Shown: in pieces, positions 15,873 to 21,203 of the stretch
How positions within the stretch are numbered: the stretch's first letter is position 1
Layout: each line of letters begins with the position of its first letter
IMG/VR virus record: IMGVR_UViG_3300031658_000152
Location: 1-22,124 of that record
DNA length: 22,124 nt
Direction: 5' to 3' (one strand)
DNA from: a virus
The notes under the pieces: generated by a model
Seen by the model: the letters and a program-made list of their open reading frames with translations, nothing else
Told to the model about the DNA's origin: nothing
Database searches by the model: none
Program-made: the position numbers and the translations under genes

Positions 15873-16636
15873 TTATTTTTTAAATCCTTTTTTAATTTGT
15901 CTATTCTCATAGTTTGCTTTATCAATTGTATAAGATAAATACATTAAACATCCGTGTAAAGGGTACTCGCTAACTGGTGTTTCTGAATTGATTGGCTTGT
16001 CTTTAGTCCCCTCGATAATTCTGCTAACGTTGCTTTCAGCGAGTGTACATAACTCTTGATAGCTTCCCCATTTTGCTCCGAAATGCTTCCGTTCTTCGTT
16101 TGTTTCTCCATCTCCTTCTCCAAATAATTCGGGATACAATTCAGCAATTCGTTTGTTAAATTGTAAAAAAAAACCATTGAACCTAATACAACCGATAAAG
16201 GCATTTGCTTCATTAACTCGCTATACTCTTGCGTACCTTTGTAATCTTCTATAATATACTTATGTCCTTGCTTTTGTTTGATAGGTCGGTACAAAACAGA
16301 CATAGCCATATTCATTTTCTGCCAATCGTTTACATACGTTGTAACGTCTTTATTTTCTCCGTATGTAATAGCATCTAGGTTTGGTATAAAACCGAATGTG
16401 ACACCGTTTAAATCAAATGTAAGTTGGTGTTGTTGTTCTACTTCAAACAAACTATTTATATGTATTACAAGCCTATCAATTTCACTTGCTTTAATATTGT
16501 TAATTGCTTTAATATCTAAGTCTAAAAAACAACTTAATAAGTCATCGTTTGTAGGTTCTTCTATTAGTAAGAAGTTTTGATATTGTTCAAGTGTAATATC
16601 GTTTAGAGATTCTGGTATGTTAATTTCTACATTCAT
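15873..16636 (-). CDS. Predicted -1 frameshift product of the chaperone gene (GT-like, about 254 aa)
   Basis: A -1 slip on the T run at 16165-16173 would join residues 1-157 of the upstream frame to 97 residues of a second frame ending at 15873. The new tail starts LQFNKRIAELYPELFGEGDG and carries a recognisable domain with FGAKWGSYQEL, YPLHGCLMYLSYTIDKANYE and IKKGFKK; I recall a KWGWY...CLxYLxxxKxxxE pattern in Bacteroidota phage proteins. The second frame is open upstream only to a TAG at 16221-16223 and has no ATG before its domain; the only near-standard start is TTG at 16139. This layout matches the G/GT tail-assembly chaperone scheme, in which the longer form recruits tube subunits to the tape measure. 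That role is inferred; the gene is far from the tape measure here. Confidence 0.6.
15944..16636 (-). CDS. Tail assembly chaperone-like protein, unshifted form (230 aa)
   Basis: Starting at ATG 16636, this frame opens with NVEINIPESLNDITLEQYQN, then a helical region, VTFGFIPNLDAITYGENKD, a helix WQKMNMAMSVLYRPI and SVVLGSMVFFYNLTNELLN near the slip site. Residues 159-205 (LEKEMEKQTKNG, then SYVHSLKATLAELSR) look like genuine helices, so this frame appears to be coding beyond the slip site too. It stands between large terminase and the tail-terminator-like gene, and a copy of the late-promoter motif lies just upstream. Similar opening and IPxLDxxTxxE segments occur in flavophage proteins whose role is often unassigned. 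The G-like tail chaperone call comes mainly from the frameshift architecture. An unrelated structural protein remains possible. Confidence 0.65.
   Translation of the reverse strand: MNVEINIPESLNDITLEQYQNFLLIEEPTNDDLLSCFLDLDIKAINNIKASEIDRLVIHINSLFEVEQQHQLTFDLNGVTFGFIPNLDAITYGENKDVTTYVNDWQKMNMAMSVLYRPIKQKQGHKYIIEDYKGTQEYSELMKQMPLSVVLGSMVFFYNLTNELLNCIPNYLEKEMEKQTKNGSISEQNGEAIKSYVHSLKATLAELSRGLKTSQSIQKHQLASTLYTDV
16165..16173 (-). promoter_or_regulatory. Slippery run of nine T, candidate -1 frameshift site
   Basis: On the minus strand the codons read GTT TTT TTT TAC (residues 155-158). A back-slip of one base continues with TTA CAA TTT, entering exactly the frame that encodes the second domain. 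The run fits X XXY YYZ pairing with all bases T. A run of nine also allows RNA polymerase slippage as an alternative. No clear downstream pseudoknot was identified by eye. Confidence 0.6.
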
Positions 16637-16640
16637 TATT

Positions 16641-16674
16641 TAATAAACAAGTTTAGTTTAGTTTTGTATAAAGT
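16641..16674 (-). promoter_or_regulatory. Candidate late promoter, bipartite motif (copy F)
   Basis: Minus-strand box 1 is TTATACAAAA and box 2 is ACTTGTTTAT, with the same 18-nt C-to-G spacing as the other copies. It fills the 40-nt gap between large terminase and the chaperone gene, ending 4 nt before its ATG. Box 1 differs from copies A-C at a few bases, and if this is a promoter the transcript would have almost no leader. Confidence 0.4.
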
Positions 16675-16676
16675 TA

Positions 16677-17879
16677 TTAATACACATAATAGTTTCCTTT
16701 GTTTGGATTGTCTAAATGGAATATAACATTGTAACGGATGCCATCAATAGCGTGGTTAAAGTCATCAACATACAAGTTGGACTTCTTATCTGTATAAACA
16801 TAGTTGTTCATTTCCTTAGCTATGTTATTACTATTAGGTTCTACAATAATCTCATAGTCTTGCATCCTTGAAATACCGCTTTCTATTGTACCTTTTTTAA
16901 CAGCTTGAATATTCACACCTAAAGATTGTAAGTCGGATATTAAACGAGGCTCTGCACTATCAGCAATTATAAGTTTGTTCTGTACCCTATCGAGTATAAT
17001 AGTAGCTAGTTCGTGTGATTTTATACCCTTACGGTATAGATGTTCTTTAACGTATATTTTCTTTTTAGTTTTATCTATTGCTACTTCTGTTAATGTATCA
17101 GGGTCAACACTGAAACCGAAGTCCATACCACAACTTGTTTGAAGTCCATCAGGATTAAACGCACCGTAAGTCCATTTATCAAATACAACACCCTCAGCTT
17201 TATCTAACCAAGCTCCAAGTATAACACTATTGTATTTCTTTATATTATTCTTTTTGATACGTGCTACTTCATTTAGAAAACTTTCATCTAAGTTATCAAC
17301 ATTATTTAAGTATGTTGTATGTATATAAGTTACATTATCTTTTACGCCATTAAAACCAGCGGTAACTCCAGACTGCTCAAAGAATCGTTTGTATATCCAA
17401 TGTTCTTTTGTAGCTGGATTTAATATAAGTATAACTCTATTTTGTACACCTTTAGTTCTTAATGATAGGTTTATTTTGTCGAATATAGTTTCATCTGTTA
17501 GCTCCTCAGCTTCATCTAAAATCCACGTTGTAACACCTTGCAATGATTTAAGGTTTGCTGTTTGGTCACCACTTGAAGTTTTTAATCCTTTAAATATTAT
17601 TTCACTATCTGATAAAGTATTTTTTATTTCATTCCTACTTACTTCAAAGTAATCGTTTAATTCTAATAAATCTATTTTCTCTTGAAACTCAGGAACGATT
17701 GACAAATGGGCAGATGTCATTGTTTGCCTTGTGAATAGTATTTTATGATTAGGCTCAAATGATAAGAGGCTAGTAAATCTACCAACCTCAAATGATTTAC
17801 CAGAACCACGACCACCAGTAAGAATAAAGAAACGTGTGTTATTACCTAACGCATCCCATATTTTATTCTGTTTCTCCAT
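16677..17879 (-). CDS. terL: Terminase large subunit
   Basis: This 400-aa protein is the DNA-packaging motor and nuclease. The ATPase part has Walker A GGRGSGKS (residues 22-29), Walker B WILDEAEE (119-126, Asp122/Glu123) and a coupling motif LILNPATKEHW (about 151-161). The nuclease part has an RNase H-like set: Asp253 in CGMDFGFS, Asp307 in IIADSAEP and Asp379 in FNHAIDGIRY. This order and spacing match the PBSX/terminase-3 type. It binds the portal and cuts the concatemer. It overlaps the small subunit by 17 nt, implying coupled translation. At 400 aa it is near the usual length for the family and all key residues are present. Confidence 0.95.
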   Translation of the reverse strand: MEKQNKIWDALGNNTRFFILTGGRGSGKSFEVGRFTSLLSFEPNHKILFTRQTMTSAHLSIVPEFQEKIDLLELNDYFEVSRNEIKNTLSDSEIIFKGLKTSSGDQTANLKSLQGVTTWILDEAEELTDETIFDKINLSLRTKGVQNRVILILNPATKEHWIYKRFFEQSGVTAGFNGVKDNVTYIHTTYLNNVDNLDESFLNEVARIKKNNIKKYNSVILGAWLDKAEGVVFDKWTYGAFNPDGLQTSCGMDFGFSVDPDTLTEVAIDKTKKKIYVKEHLYRKGIKSHELATIILDRVQNKLIIADSAEPRLISDLQSLGVNIQAVKKGTIESGISRMQDYEIIVEPNSNNIAKEMNNYVYTDKKSNLYVDDFNHAIDGIRYNVIFHLDNPNKGNYYVY

Positions 17880-18156
17880 TATTATACAATTCTTTTATAT
17901 CAAAATCGTTAATAGTATGCGTGTTCTTTTGTTCAATAGTTTGCGTTGGTTTACCTAAATAGTATTCCATTAATATTTTAGCGGCTGTTGTATCTTCATC
18001 TTTAACTGACTTATTTAAAAGCATTTTAATAACGCTCGTTAAGTCTTTAAATGTTAAGGCATCGTTTAGTACATCTTTAAATTCATTCTTACGCCTATCT
18101 ATTCCTTTAGCTTTTGTGCTGTGACCTTTGTTACCGTTGTTTTTCCTTTCGTCCAT
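17863..18156 (-). CDS. Terminase small subunit-like protein
   Basis: This 97-aa protein lies directly ahead of the large terminase and overlaps it by 17 nt. The N-terminus MDERKNNGNKGHSTKAKGID is basic, polar and Gly/Lys-rich, like the flexible leader of small DNA-binding terminase subunits in Bacteroidota phages. Residues about 28-68 form helices (VLNDALTFKDLTSVIKMLL, then DTTAAKILMEYYLGKP), where AAKILxYYLGKP is a familiar end motif of this group. The C-terminus is acidic. It would recognise the packaging site and activate the large subunit. Assignment rests on position and motif; no classic helix-turn-helix is obvious. Confidence 0.7.
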   Translation of the reverse strand: MDERKNNGNKGHSTKAKGIDRRKNEFKDVLNDALTFKDLTSVIKMLLNKSVKDEDTTAAKILMEYYLGKPTQTIEQKNTHTINDFDIKELYNNGETE

Positions 18157-18187
18157 ACTCTAATAGAATCTAACTATTTGATTTATT

Positions 18188-18221
18188 ATTATAACAACAT
18201 TTACGCTGTTTTGTTAAACGT
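18188..18221 (-). promoter_or_regulatory. Candidate late promoter, bipartite motif (copy E)
   Basis: Minus-strand box 1 is TTTAACAAAA and box 2 is TGTTGTTATA, with 18 nt from the C to the G. It lies 65 nt before the ATG of the small terminase and overlaps the last codons of the 48-aa ORF. It would start transcription of the packaging genes. Confidence 0.5.
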
Positions 18222-18347
18222 TGTAATAAAATTCATACTCGTTTTATTTATATTTAGTTTAGCTTTAACATTCAAATCATCAATACTATTTTCAATACAA
18301 AACTTTTCAATGTATAAATTAAACTCTTTGGTTATCTTTGTATTCAT
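18201..18347 (-). CDS. Small unknown protein (48 aa)
   Basis: The frame runs from ATG 18347 to TAA 18201 and encodes MNTKITKEFNLYIEKFCIEN followed by SIDDLNVKAKLNINKTSMNF and a short polar end. It overlaps the end of the cysteine-bearing gene by 29 nt and fills most of a 162-nt gap before the small terminase. It reads as one helical peptide with a single Cys. Nothing similar was recognised. The overlap is longer than most in this window, and the region also holds a promoter-like motif, so it may be untranslated. Confidence 0.35.
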   Translation of the reverse strand: MNTKITKEFNLYIEKFCIENSIDDLNVKAKLNINKTSMNFITTFNKTA

Positions 18348-18720
18348 TGTATATAACTTTTAACTCATTAACCATTGAACGAACACAAGAGCCACACGTT
18401 GTAAACTTAGAACGTCTGTTGAATATTCTATTAGATATTTTTAGAAGTCCGTTTTGCTTTTCAGTTGTTACTGTGTTATATTTATGTTTAAAAAATTCAT
18501 CTAAATAATTGTATTCGTTTTCTTCTAAACATTCTGGTTTGTTATATGGAAATAGTTTATTCAATATCTTTTTACGTTCATCACATCCGCAGTCATCACC
18601 AAAGATAGCCTTAACGGCTTTTTTAATACCTGTAGCTTCTGTTATCTTTTCAATAGTATCACCTAAGCCTTGTGATTTTTTATAAGCCTTAGTTCGTTTG
18701 TCTAATTTTTTCGTAGTCAT
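18319..18720 (-). CDS. Cysteine-bearing small protein, possible zinc-binding regulator
   Basis: This 133-aa basic protein begins MTTKKLDKRTKAYKKSQGLG, then DTIEKITEATGIKKAVKAIF and GDDCGCDERKKILNKLFPYN. It has Cys44, Cys46, Cys64, and a CGSC pair (Cys109, Cys112) near the C-terminus. The DCGCDERK and TCGSCVRxMVxxL motifs are ones I recall from conserved proteins of unknown function in flavophages. The Cys pairs at each end could form one zinc site. It overlaps the sigma factor gene by 32 nt and precedes the terminase genes, so it is co-expressed with the sigma factor. A role in transcription control or packaging is possible but unsupported by any catalytic motif. Confidence 0.65.
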   Translation of the reverse strand: MTTKKLDKRTKAYKKSQGLGDTIEKITEATGIKKAVKAIFGDDCGCDERKKILNKLFPYNKPECLEENEYNYLDEFFKHKYNTVTTEKQNGLLKISNRIFNRRSKFTTCGSCVRSMVNELKVIYNEYKDNQRV

Positions 18721-19198
18721 CTTTTAATTTGTTTTTAATTTTACTCTTACAATTTTTTACTGTATGGAATATGGAAACCCAACTAATACCAGTATCATTT
18801 GCTATTTTTCTAAACGATGTCTTTTTGTTTTTGTAAATGTCAAAGATTTGTTTATCGTACCAGTGCCACGTTTCGCTTTCTTTATCTACTTTTAAACAGA
18901 ACTCGTGAAAGTTTTGCTCAGTCTGTAGTGTATCTTCATTATCTTCAATCTCAAAGTCATCAATATTAAATTTAATCATTTTCTTTTGTTCTCTGAAATA
19001 AGTGTAAAGAATAGATTTAAGCGTTAGATAAATATAATATCTATTTACACCTTGCTTATTAATAACTTTGTCATAGGTAGCATATTTAAGAAGTTTAATA
19101 TACATCTCTTGCACAATGTCCTCACTATAATAACCGCCTCCTAGCTTTTGTACTACTTCAATCCATTCTTTATGATGTTTAGCTACTGTTTTTAACAT
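18689..19198 (-). CDS. Phage sigma-70-like transcription factor
   Basis: This 169-aa protein has the two-domain form of small sigma factors. A region 2-like part (about residues 1-75) includes SEDIVQEMYIKLLKYA and a helix with RYYIYLTLKSILYTYFREQKK, which would bind core polymerase and the -10 element. An acidic linker (80-95) follows. A region 4-like helix-turn-helix at about 127-158 reads TSFRKIANDTGISWVSIFHT followed by a Lys-rich helix, which would read the -35 element. It overlaps the 69-aa gene by 7 nt and is followed by overlapping genes leading to terminase. It could redirect host polymerase to late promoters such as the five bipartite motifs here. Fold identity is good; promoter specificity is inferred. 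Confidence 0.75.
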   Translation of the reverse strand: MLKTVAKHHKEWIEVVQKLGGGYYSEDIVQEMYIKLLKYATYDKVINKQGVNRYYIYLTLKSILYTYFREQKKMIKFNIDDFEIEDNEDTLQTEQNFHEFCLKVDKESETWHWYDKQIFDIYKNKKTSFRKIANDTGISWVSIFHTVKNCKSKIKNKLKDDYEKIRQTN

Positions 19199-19401
19199 AG
19201 TATGAATTTAGTTTCTAAGAACTTTAACAGTTCGTTTGTTTGTTTGAAAGTATAAACTCCAAAATTAAACATTACATTTATACAAGCGTCAACATTATCT
19301 TCTTCATCAGGCATATAAAAACCACTGATAGTATTTTCATCTATGTATAAATCACGCCATTCAGTATCTTCTTCTGTTTCAATTAAAAATTGTACTTTCA
19401 T
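19192..19401 (-). CDS. Unknown small acidic protein, first gene of the leftward operon
   Basis: This 69-aa protein starts MKVQFLIETEEDTEWRDLYI and continues ENTISGFYMPDEEDNVDACI and NVMFNFGVYTFKQTNELLKF. It is acidic and looks like a small alpha/beta fold: a first strand, a strand IDENTISGFYMP, a strand ACINVMFNFGVYTF and a final helix. I do not recognise its family. It overlaps the sigma factor gene by 7 nt and is the first gene after the divergent control region, so it is expressed early with the sigma factor. A role in controlling the sigma factor or host polymerase is a guess from position. Confidence 0.65.
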   Translation of the reverse strand: MKVQFLIETEEDTEWRDLYIDENTISGFYMPDEEDNVDACINVMFNFGVYTFKQTNELLKFLETKFILC

Positions 19402-19405
19402 AAAA

Positions 19406-19437
19406 CAAATATAACTAAAAAATCAATACAAATTAAA
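19406..19437 (-). promoter_or_regulatory. Candidate host-type promoter for the sigma operon
   Basis: On the minus strand, TATATTTG (19406-19413) matches the Bacteroidota -7 element TANNTTTG exactly. A TTTA 20 nt upstream (19434-19437) is one base off the -33 element TTTG. The -7 box ends only 4 nt before the ATG at 19401, which would give a nearly leaderless transcript. Confidence 0.45.
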
Positions 19438-19452
19438 AAAAGTTTAAAAAAG

Positions 19453-19484
19453 TTTGCACAGTAAATAAAAGCGTTATACATTTG
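19453..19484 (+). promoter_or_regulatory. Host-type promoter for rightward early genes
   Basis: TTTG (19453-19456), a 20-nt spacer and TACATTTG (19477-19484) match the Bacteroidota housekeeping promoter TTTG-N19-21-TANNTTTG at every defined base. It lies 17 nt before the ATG at 19502. Confidence 0.75.
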
Positions 19485-19501
19485 TTGAAAATATAAATAT
19501 T

Positions 19502-19663
19502 ATGGATGATAAAAAATTATGTTACAGAGTGAAAGTTAATAATAAGTTTCACGAATACTCAGGGTTCTTTGATAGTATAGAACTCGCTTTCTTATGGTAT
19601 ATGACTCACGGCAAATGGCTTGAATCACAATGCAATAGAAAATTAATACTATCAATTGTTTGA
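19502..19663 (+). CDS. Small unknown early protein (53 aa)
   Basis: The frame runs from ATG 19502 to TGA 19663 and encodes MDDKKLCYRVKVNNKFHEYS followed by GFFDSIELAFLWYMTHGKWL and a short C-terminus with SQCNRKLILSIV. It is aromatic-rich and looks like a short strand pair and a helix. A perfect host-type promoter lies just upstream, so this should be among the first genes expressed. Its stop codon lies within the -33 element of the next promoter. I do not recognise it; early position suggests a possible role in host takeover, without direct support. Confidence 0.6.
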   Translation: MDDKKLCYRVKVNNKFHEYSGFFDSIELAFLWYMTHGKWLESQCNRKLILSIV

Positions 19664-19690
19664 TTTATAACAAATTAAATCGTACATTTA
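19659..19690 (+). promoter_or_regulatory. Second rightward host-type promoter
   Basis: TTTG (19659-19662), a 20-nt spacer and TACATTTA (19683-19690) match the Bacteroidota promoter at all but the last base. The spacer contains ATTTATAACAAA (19663-19674), identical to box 1 of late-motif copies A-C and also 47 nt from the ATG at 19710. Confidence 0.6.
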
Positions 19691-19709
19691 CAAAACTAAA
19701 CAAATAATT

Positions 19710-20009
19710 ATGAAACCATCACACAAATTAGAAGTACTTAATAGAATAAGTGAATTACGTTTCGATAGCGGTTACTTTGAGCATTGTTTAGAAGACAGTA
19801 ATACAACTACAGCGAGTTACCAATTTGTATTTGAGAGCTTACATTTCGAAATAGTATTAGAGATTATAGAAACCGCAATATGGGACGCTCCTGACTTTTA
19901 CGAGCCTGACGGAATTGAGATTGGTAACTTTGAAGTTACAGATATGGATGGCAACGACTTCGCAGGATATTTTGAAGAGGATGAAATTATTAATCGTATA
20001 AACTATTAA
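19710..20009 (+). CDS. Unknown acidic early protein (99 aa)
   Basis: This 99-aa protein begins MKPSHKLEVLNRISELRFDS and continues with a helix-rich region (ASYQFVFESLHFEIVLEIIE) and an acidic C-terminus containing DFYEPDGIEIGNFEVTDMDG and FAGYFEEDEIINRI. The negative charge and small size are typical of phage early proteins that mimic DNA or bind host enzymes, but no family was recognised. Its own promoter lies just upstream (19659-19690). The next ORF starts 4 nt after its stop codon, so the two form an operon. Confidence 0.65.
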   Translation: MKPSHKLEVLNRISELRFDSGYFEHCLEDSNTTTASYQFVFESLHFEIVLEIIETAIWDAPDFYEPDGIEIGNFEVTDMDGNDFAGYFEEDEIINRINY

Positions 20010-20013
20010 TATT

Positions 20014-20157
20014 ATGAAAAAAGCAAACTACACATCAGCAACTGGCTTACAGTTCAGTTATGATAAAAACGACAATATTAAAAAACTAATAAGCAATAAA
20101 ATGACGGTTGTATTTAACAAGCCATACCCAATGAATTTAACAAACAAAATTATATAA
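20014..20157 (+). CDS. Small unknown protein (47 aa) upstream of the ERF gene
   Basis: The frame runs from ATG 20014 to TAA 20157 and encodes MKKANYTSATGLQFSYDKND followed by NIKKLISNKMTVVFNKPYPM and NLTNKII. It is basic and probably forms a beta hairpin plus a short helix. Spacing is tight: 4 nt after the preceding stop and 2 nt before the ERF start, and its start context TATTATG is like its neighbours. Its function is unknown, perhaps linked to recombination by position. Confidence 0.6.
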   Translation: MKKANYTSATGLQFSYDKNDNIKKLISNKMTVVFNKPYPMNLTNKII

Positions 20158-20159
20158 TT

Positions 20160-20804
20160 ATGAAACTAATAGCAAAAGCAATAATCTCAGTAATGAAAGA
20201 GGTTAAAGGAATGGAAAAGAATAGCCGAGTAGGTAAAGGCACTAAAGCAGCTTACGATGGTACAAAAGACCAAGATGTTAAAGAGGTATTTAATGTTGCA
20301 TTAGCTAATAATGGTTTGTGTATGTTGCAAATAGGTATTGAAGAAGAAACACAAATAGACCGTTGGCAAGAAGAAGACGCTTGGAGTAAATCAGTACCTA
20401 AAGCAATGAAACAAAAACAAAGCGTTTTTACAAAGGTTAAAACAAAATACTTGTTATTACACGAAAGCGGAGAAAGTGTTGAACTTGCAGGCTATGGACA
20501 CGGAATAGATGCACAAGATAAAGGAGCTGGTAAAGCTACAACATACGCAATGAAGAACGCTTTACTATATTCTTTTTGCACTCCAGTAGGTAAAATAGAT
20601 GATACTGAAACAACGCACTCACAAGATATTAAAACACCTACACCAACACCTATACCAACACCTAAACGTTTAACAGCTGCACAAGTTAAAGTAATCCCAC
20701 AAGCCGAAGACGTGAACAAACTACGTACTGTATTAAAATTATACACCTTACAACCTAACGAGAAGTTATTAATCGACAAACGTATTGCTGAATTAACAAA
20801 ATGA
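20160..20804 (+). CDS. erf: ERF-family single-strand annealing protein
   Basis: This 214-aa protein matches the ERF recombinase family. The core spans about residues 1-148, with VFNVALANNGLCMLQIGIEE, a strand pair (VKTKYLLLHESGESVELAG), and the signature GYGHGIDAQDKGAGKATTYA (111-130) followed by MKNALLYSFCTPVG. ERF proteins form rings that anneal complementary single strands and help recombination or circularise phage genomes. A Thr/Pro repeat linker (about 159-168, TPTPTPIPTP) joins the core to a helical C-terminus (171-214) that may bind a partner such as SSB. The gene sits in the rightward early operon. The start at 20160 is supported by tight spacing, although further Met codons follow at residues 12 and 18. 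Confidence 0.85.
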   Translation: MKLIAKAIISVMKEVKGMEKNSRVGKGTKAAYDGTKDQDVKEVFNVALANNGLCMLQIGIEEETQIDRWQEEDAWSKSVPKAMKQKQSVFTKVKTKYLLLHESGESVELAGYGHGIDAQDKGAGKATTYAMKNALLYSFCTPVGKIDDTETTHSQDIKTPTPTPIPTPKRLTAAQVKVIPQAEDVNKLRTVLKLYTLQPNEKLLIDKRIAELTK

Positions 20805-20842
20805 AATAATATAAAATTATTAATTAAAACTTTTAACTTAGT

Positions 20843-21055
20843 ATGAAAACTATAAATTTAACTTTAAAAATAAACGAACACGAGCTAACTACTTTTGAAA
20901 GTTGGCTCAGAGAACAATTAGAAGTTATATCCTTTAAGGTTATACCTGATACTAACGAACTATACGAAAGCGATACTACATTTAAAAAGTTAGTTAAAGC
21001 CTGTAAAGATGCTAATGATGCTAAAGCTGACTACATAAATAAATTTAATAAATAG
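20843..21055 (+). CDS. Small unknown protein (70 aa)
   Basis: This 70-aa protein begins MKTINLTLKINEHELTTFES and continues WLREQLEVISFKVIPDTNEL, then a basic helical C-terminus with TFKKLVKACKDANDAKADYI. The N-terminus looks like a strand followed by an amphipathic helix; the strand-helix-strand start resembles small regulatory folds but is too short to place. It lies 38 nt after the ERF gene, likely in the same transcript, and is followed by a structured 148-nt gap. No function is assigned. Confidence 0.6.
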   Translation: MKTINLTLKINEHELTTFESWLREQLEVISFKVIPDTNELYESDTTFKKLVKACKDANDAKADYINKFNK

Positions 21056-21089
21056 TATTATAATTAGGTAATATAGTATTACTTTAAAT

Positions 21090-21190
21090 GGATTTAAATT
21101 TGTATATTGCGTTTAAATCCGCCAAGATTAAGAGTTTAATTTAAAGCCCTTTTCTTTGTTTACTTGGCGGTACATTGAAAGGGGTTTTTT
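21090..21190 (+). repeat. Interlocked inverted repeats upstream of the HNH gene
   Basis: Three inverted repeats lie within 101 nt. GGATTTAAA (21090-21098) pairs with TTTAAATCC (21112-21120). CCGCCAAG (21119-21126) pairs with CTTGGCGG (21163-21170). CCCTTTTC (21147-21154) pairs, with one bulge, with GAAAGGG (21177-21183), followed by TTTTTT at 21185-21190. The last two pairings interleave, so they are either a pseudoknot or mutually exclusive. The third resembles an intrinsic terminator ahead of the HNH gene. Confidence 0.65.
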
Positions 21191-21203
21191 AATACACTAT
21201 ATT

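Noticed and set aside
16100-16119. Purine-rich GGAGAAGGAGATGGAG on the minus strand as an internal start or frameshift stimulator
   Set aside because: It lies downstream of the T run, whereas stimulating Shine-Dalgarno sites for -1 slips lie upstream, and the ATG within it is too close to the purine run for normal initiation.
15873-16139. The second chaperone frame as an independent gene starting at TTG 16139
   Set aside because: There is no ribosome-binding context or ATG, and the frame is open back through the T run to 16220. It is better explained as the -1 extension of the upstream frame, although independent initiation is not excluded.
18121-18363. Plus-strand hydrophobic frame that could be a small membrane protein (holin-like)
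   Set aside because: It is antisense to the 48-aa ORF, promoter copy E and parts of two minus-strand genes. Its hydrophobicity follows from T-rich codons, and no plus-strand promoter was seen.
20634-20664. Short ACACCTACACCA-type repeat as a possible CRISPR or binding-site array
   Set aside because: It is the in-frame Thr/Pro linker of the ERF protein with no spacers.
20492-20779. Minus-strand open frame opposite the ERF gene
   Set aside because: It is a shadow of the ERF gene; its Val/Gly repeat is simply the complement of the Thr/Pro linker.
21095-21102. TAAATTTG as a -7 promoter element for the HNH gene
   Set aside because: No TTTG is found 19-21 nt upstream, and the bases are part of the first inverted repeat.
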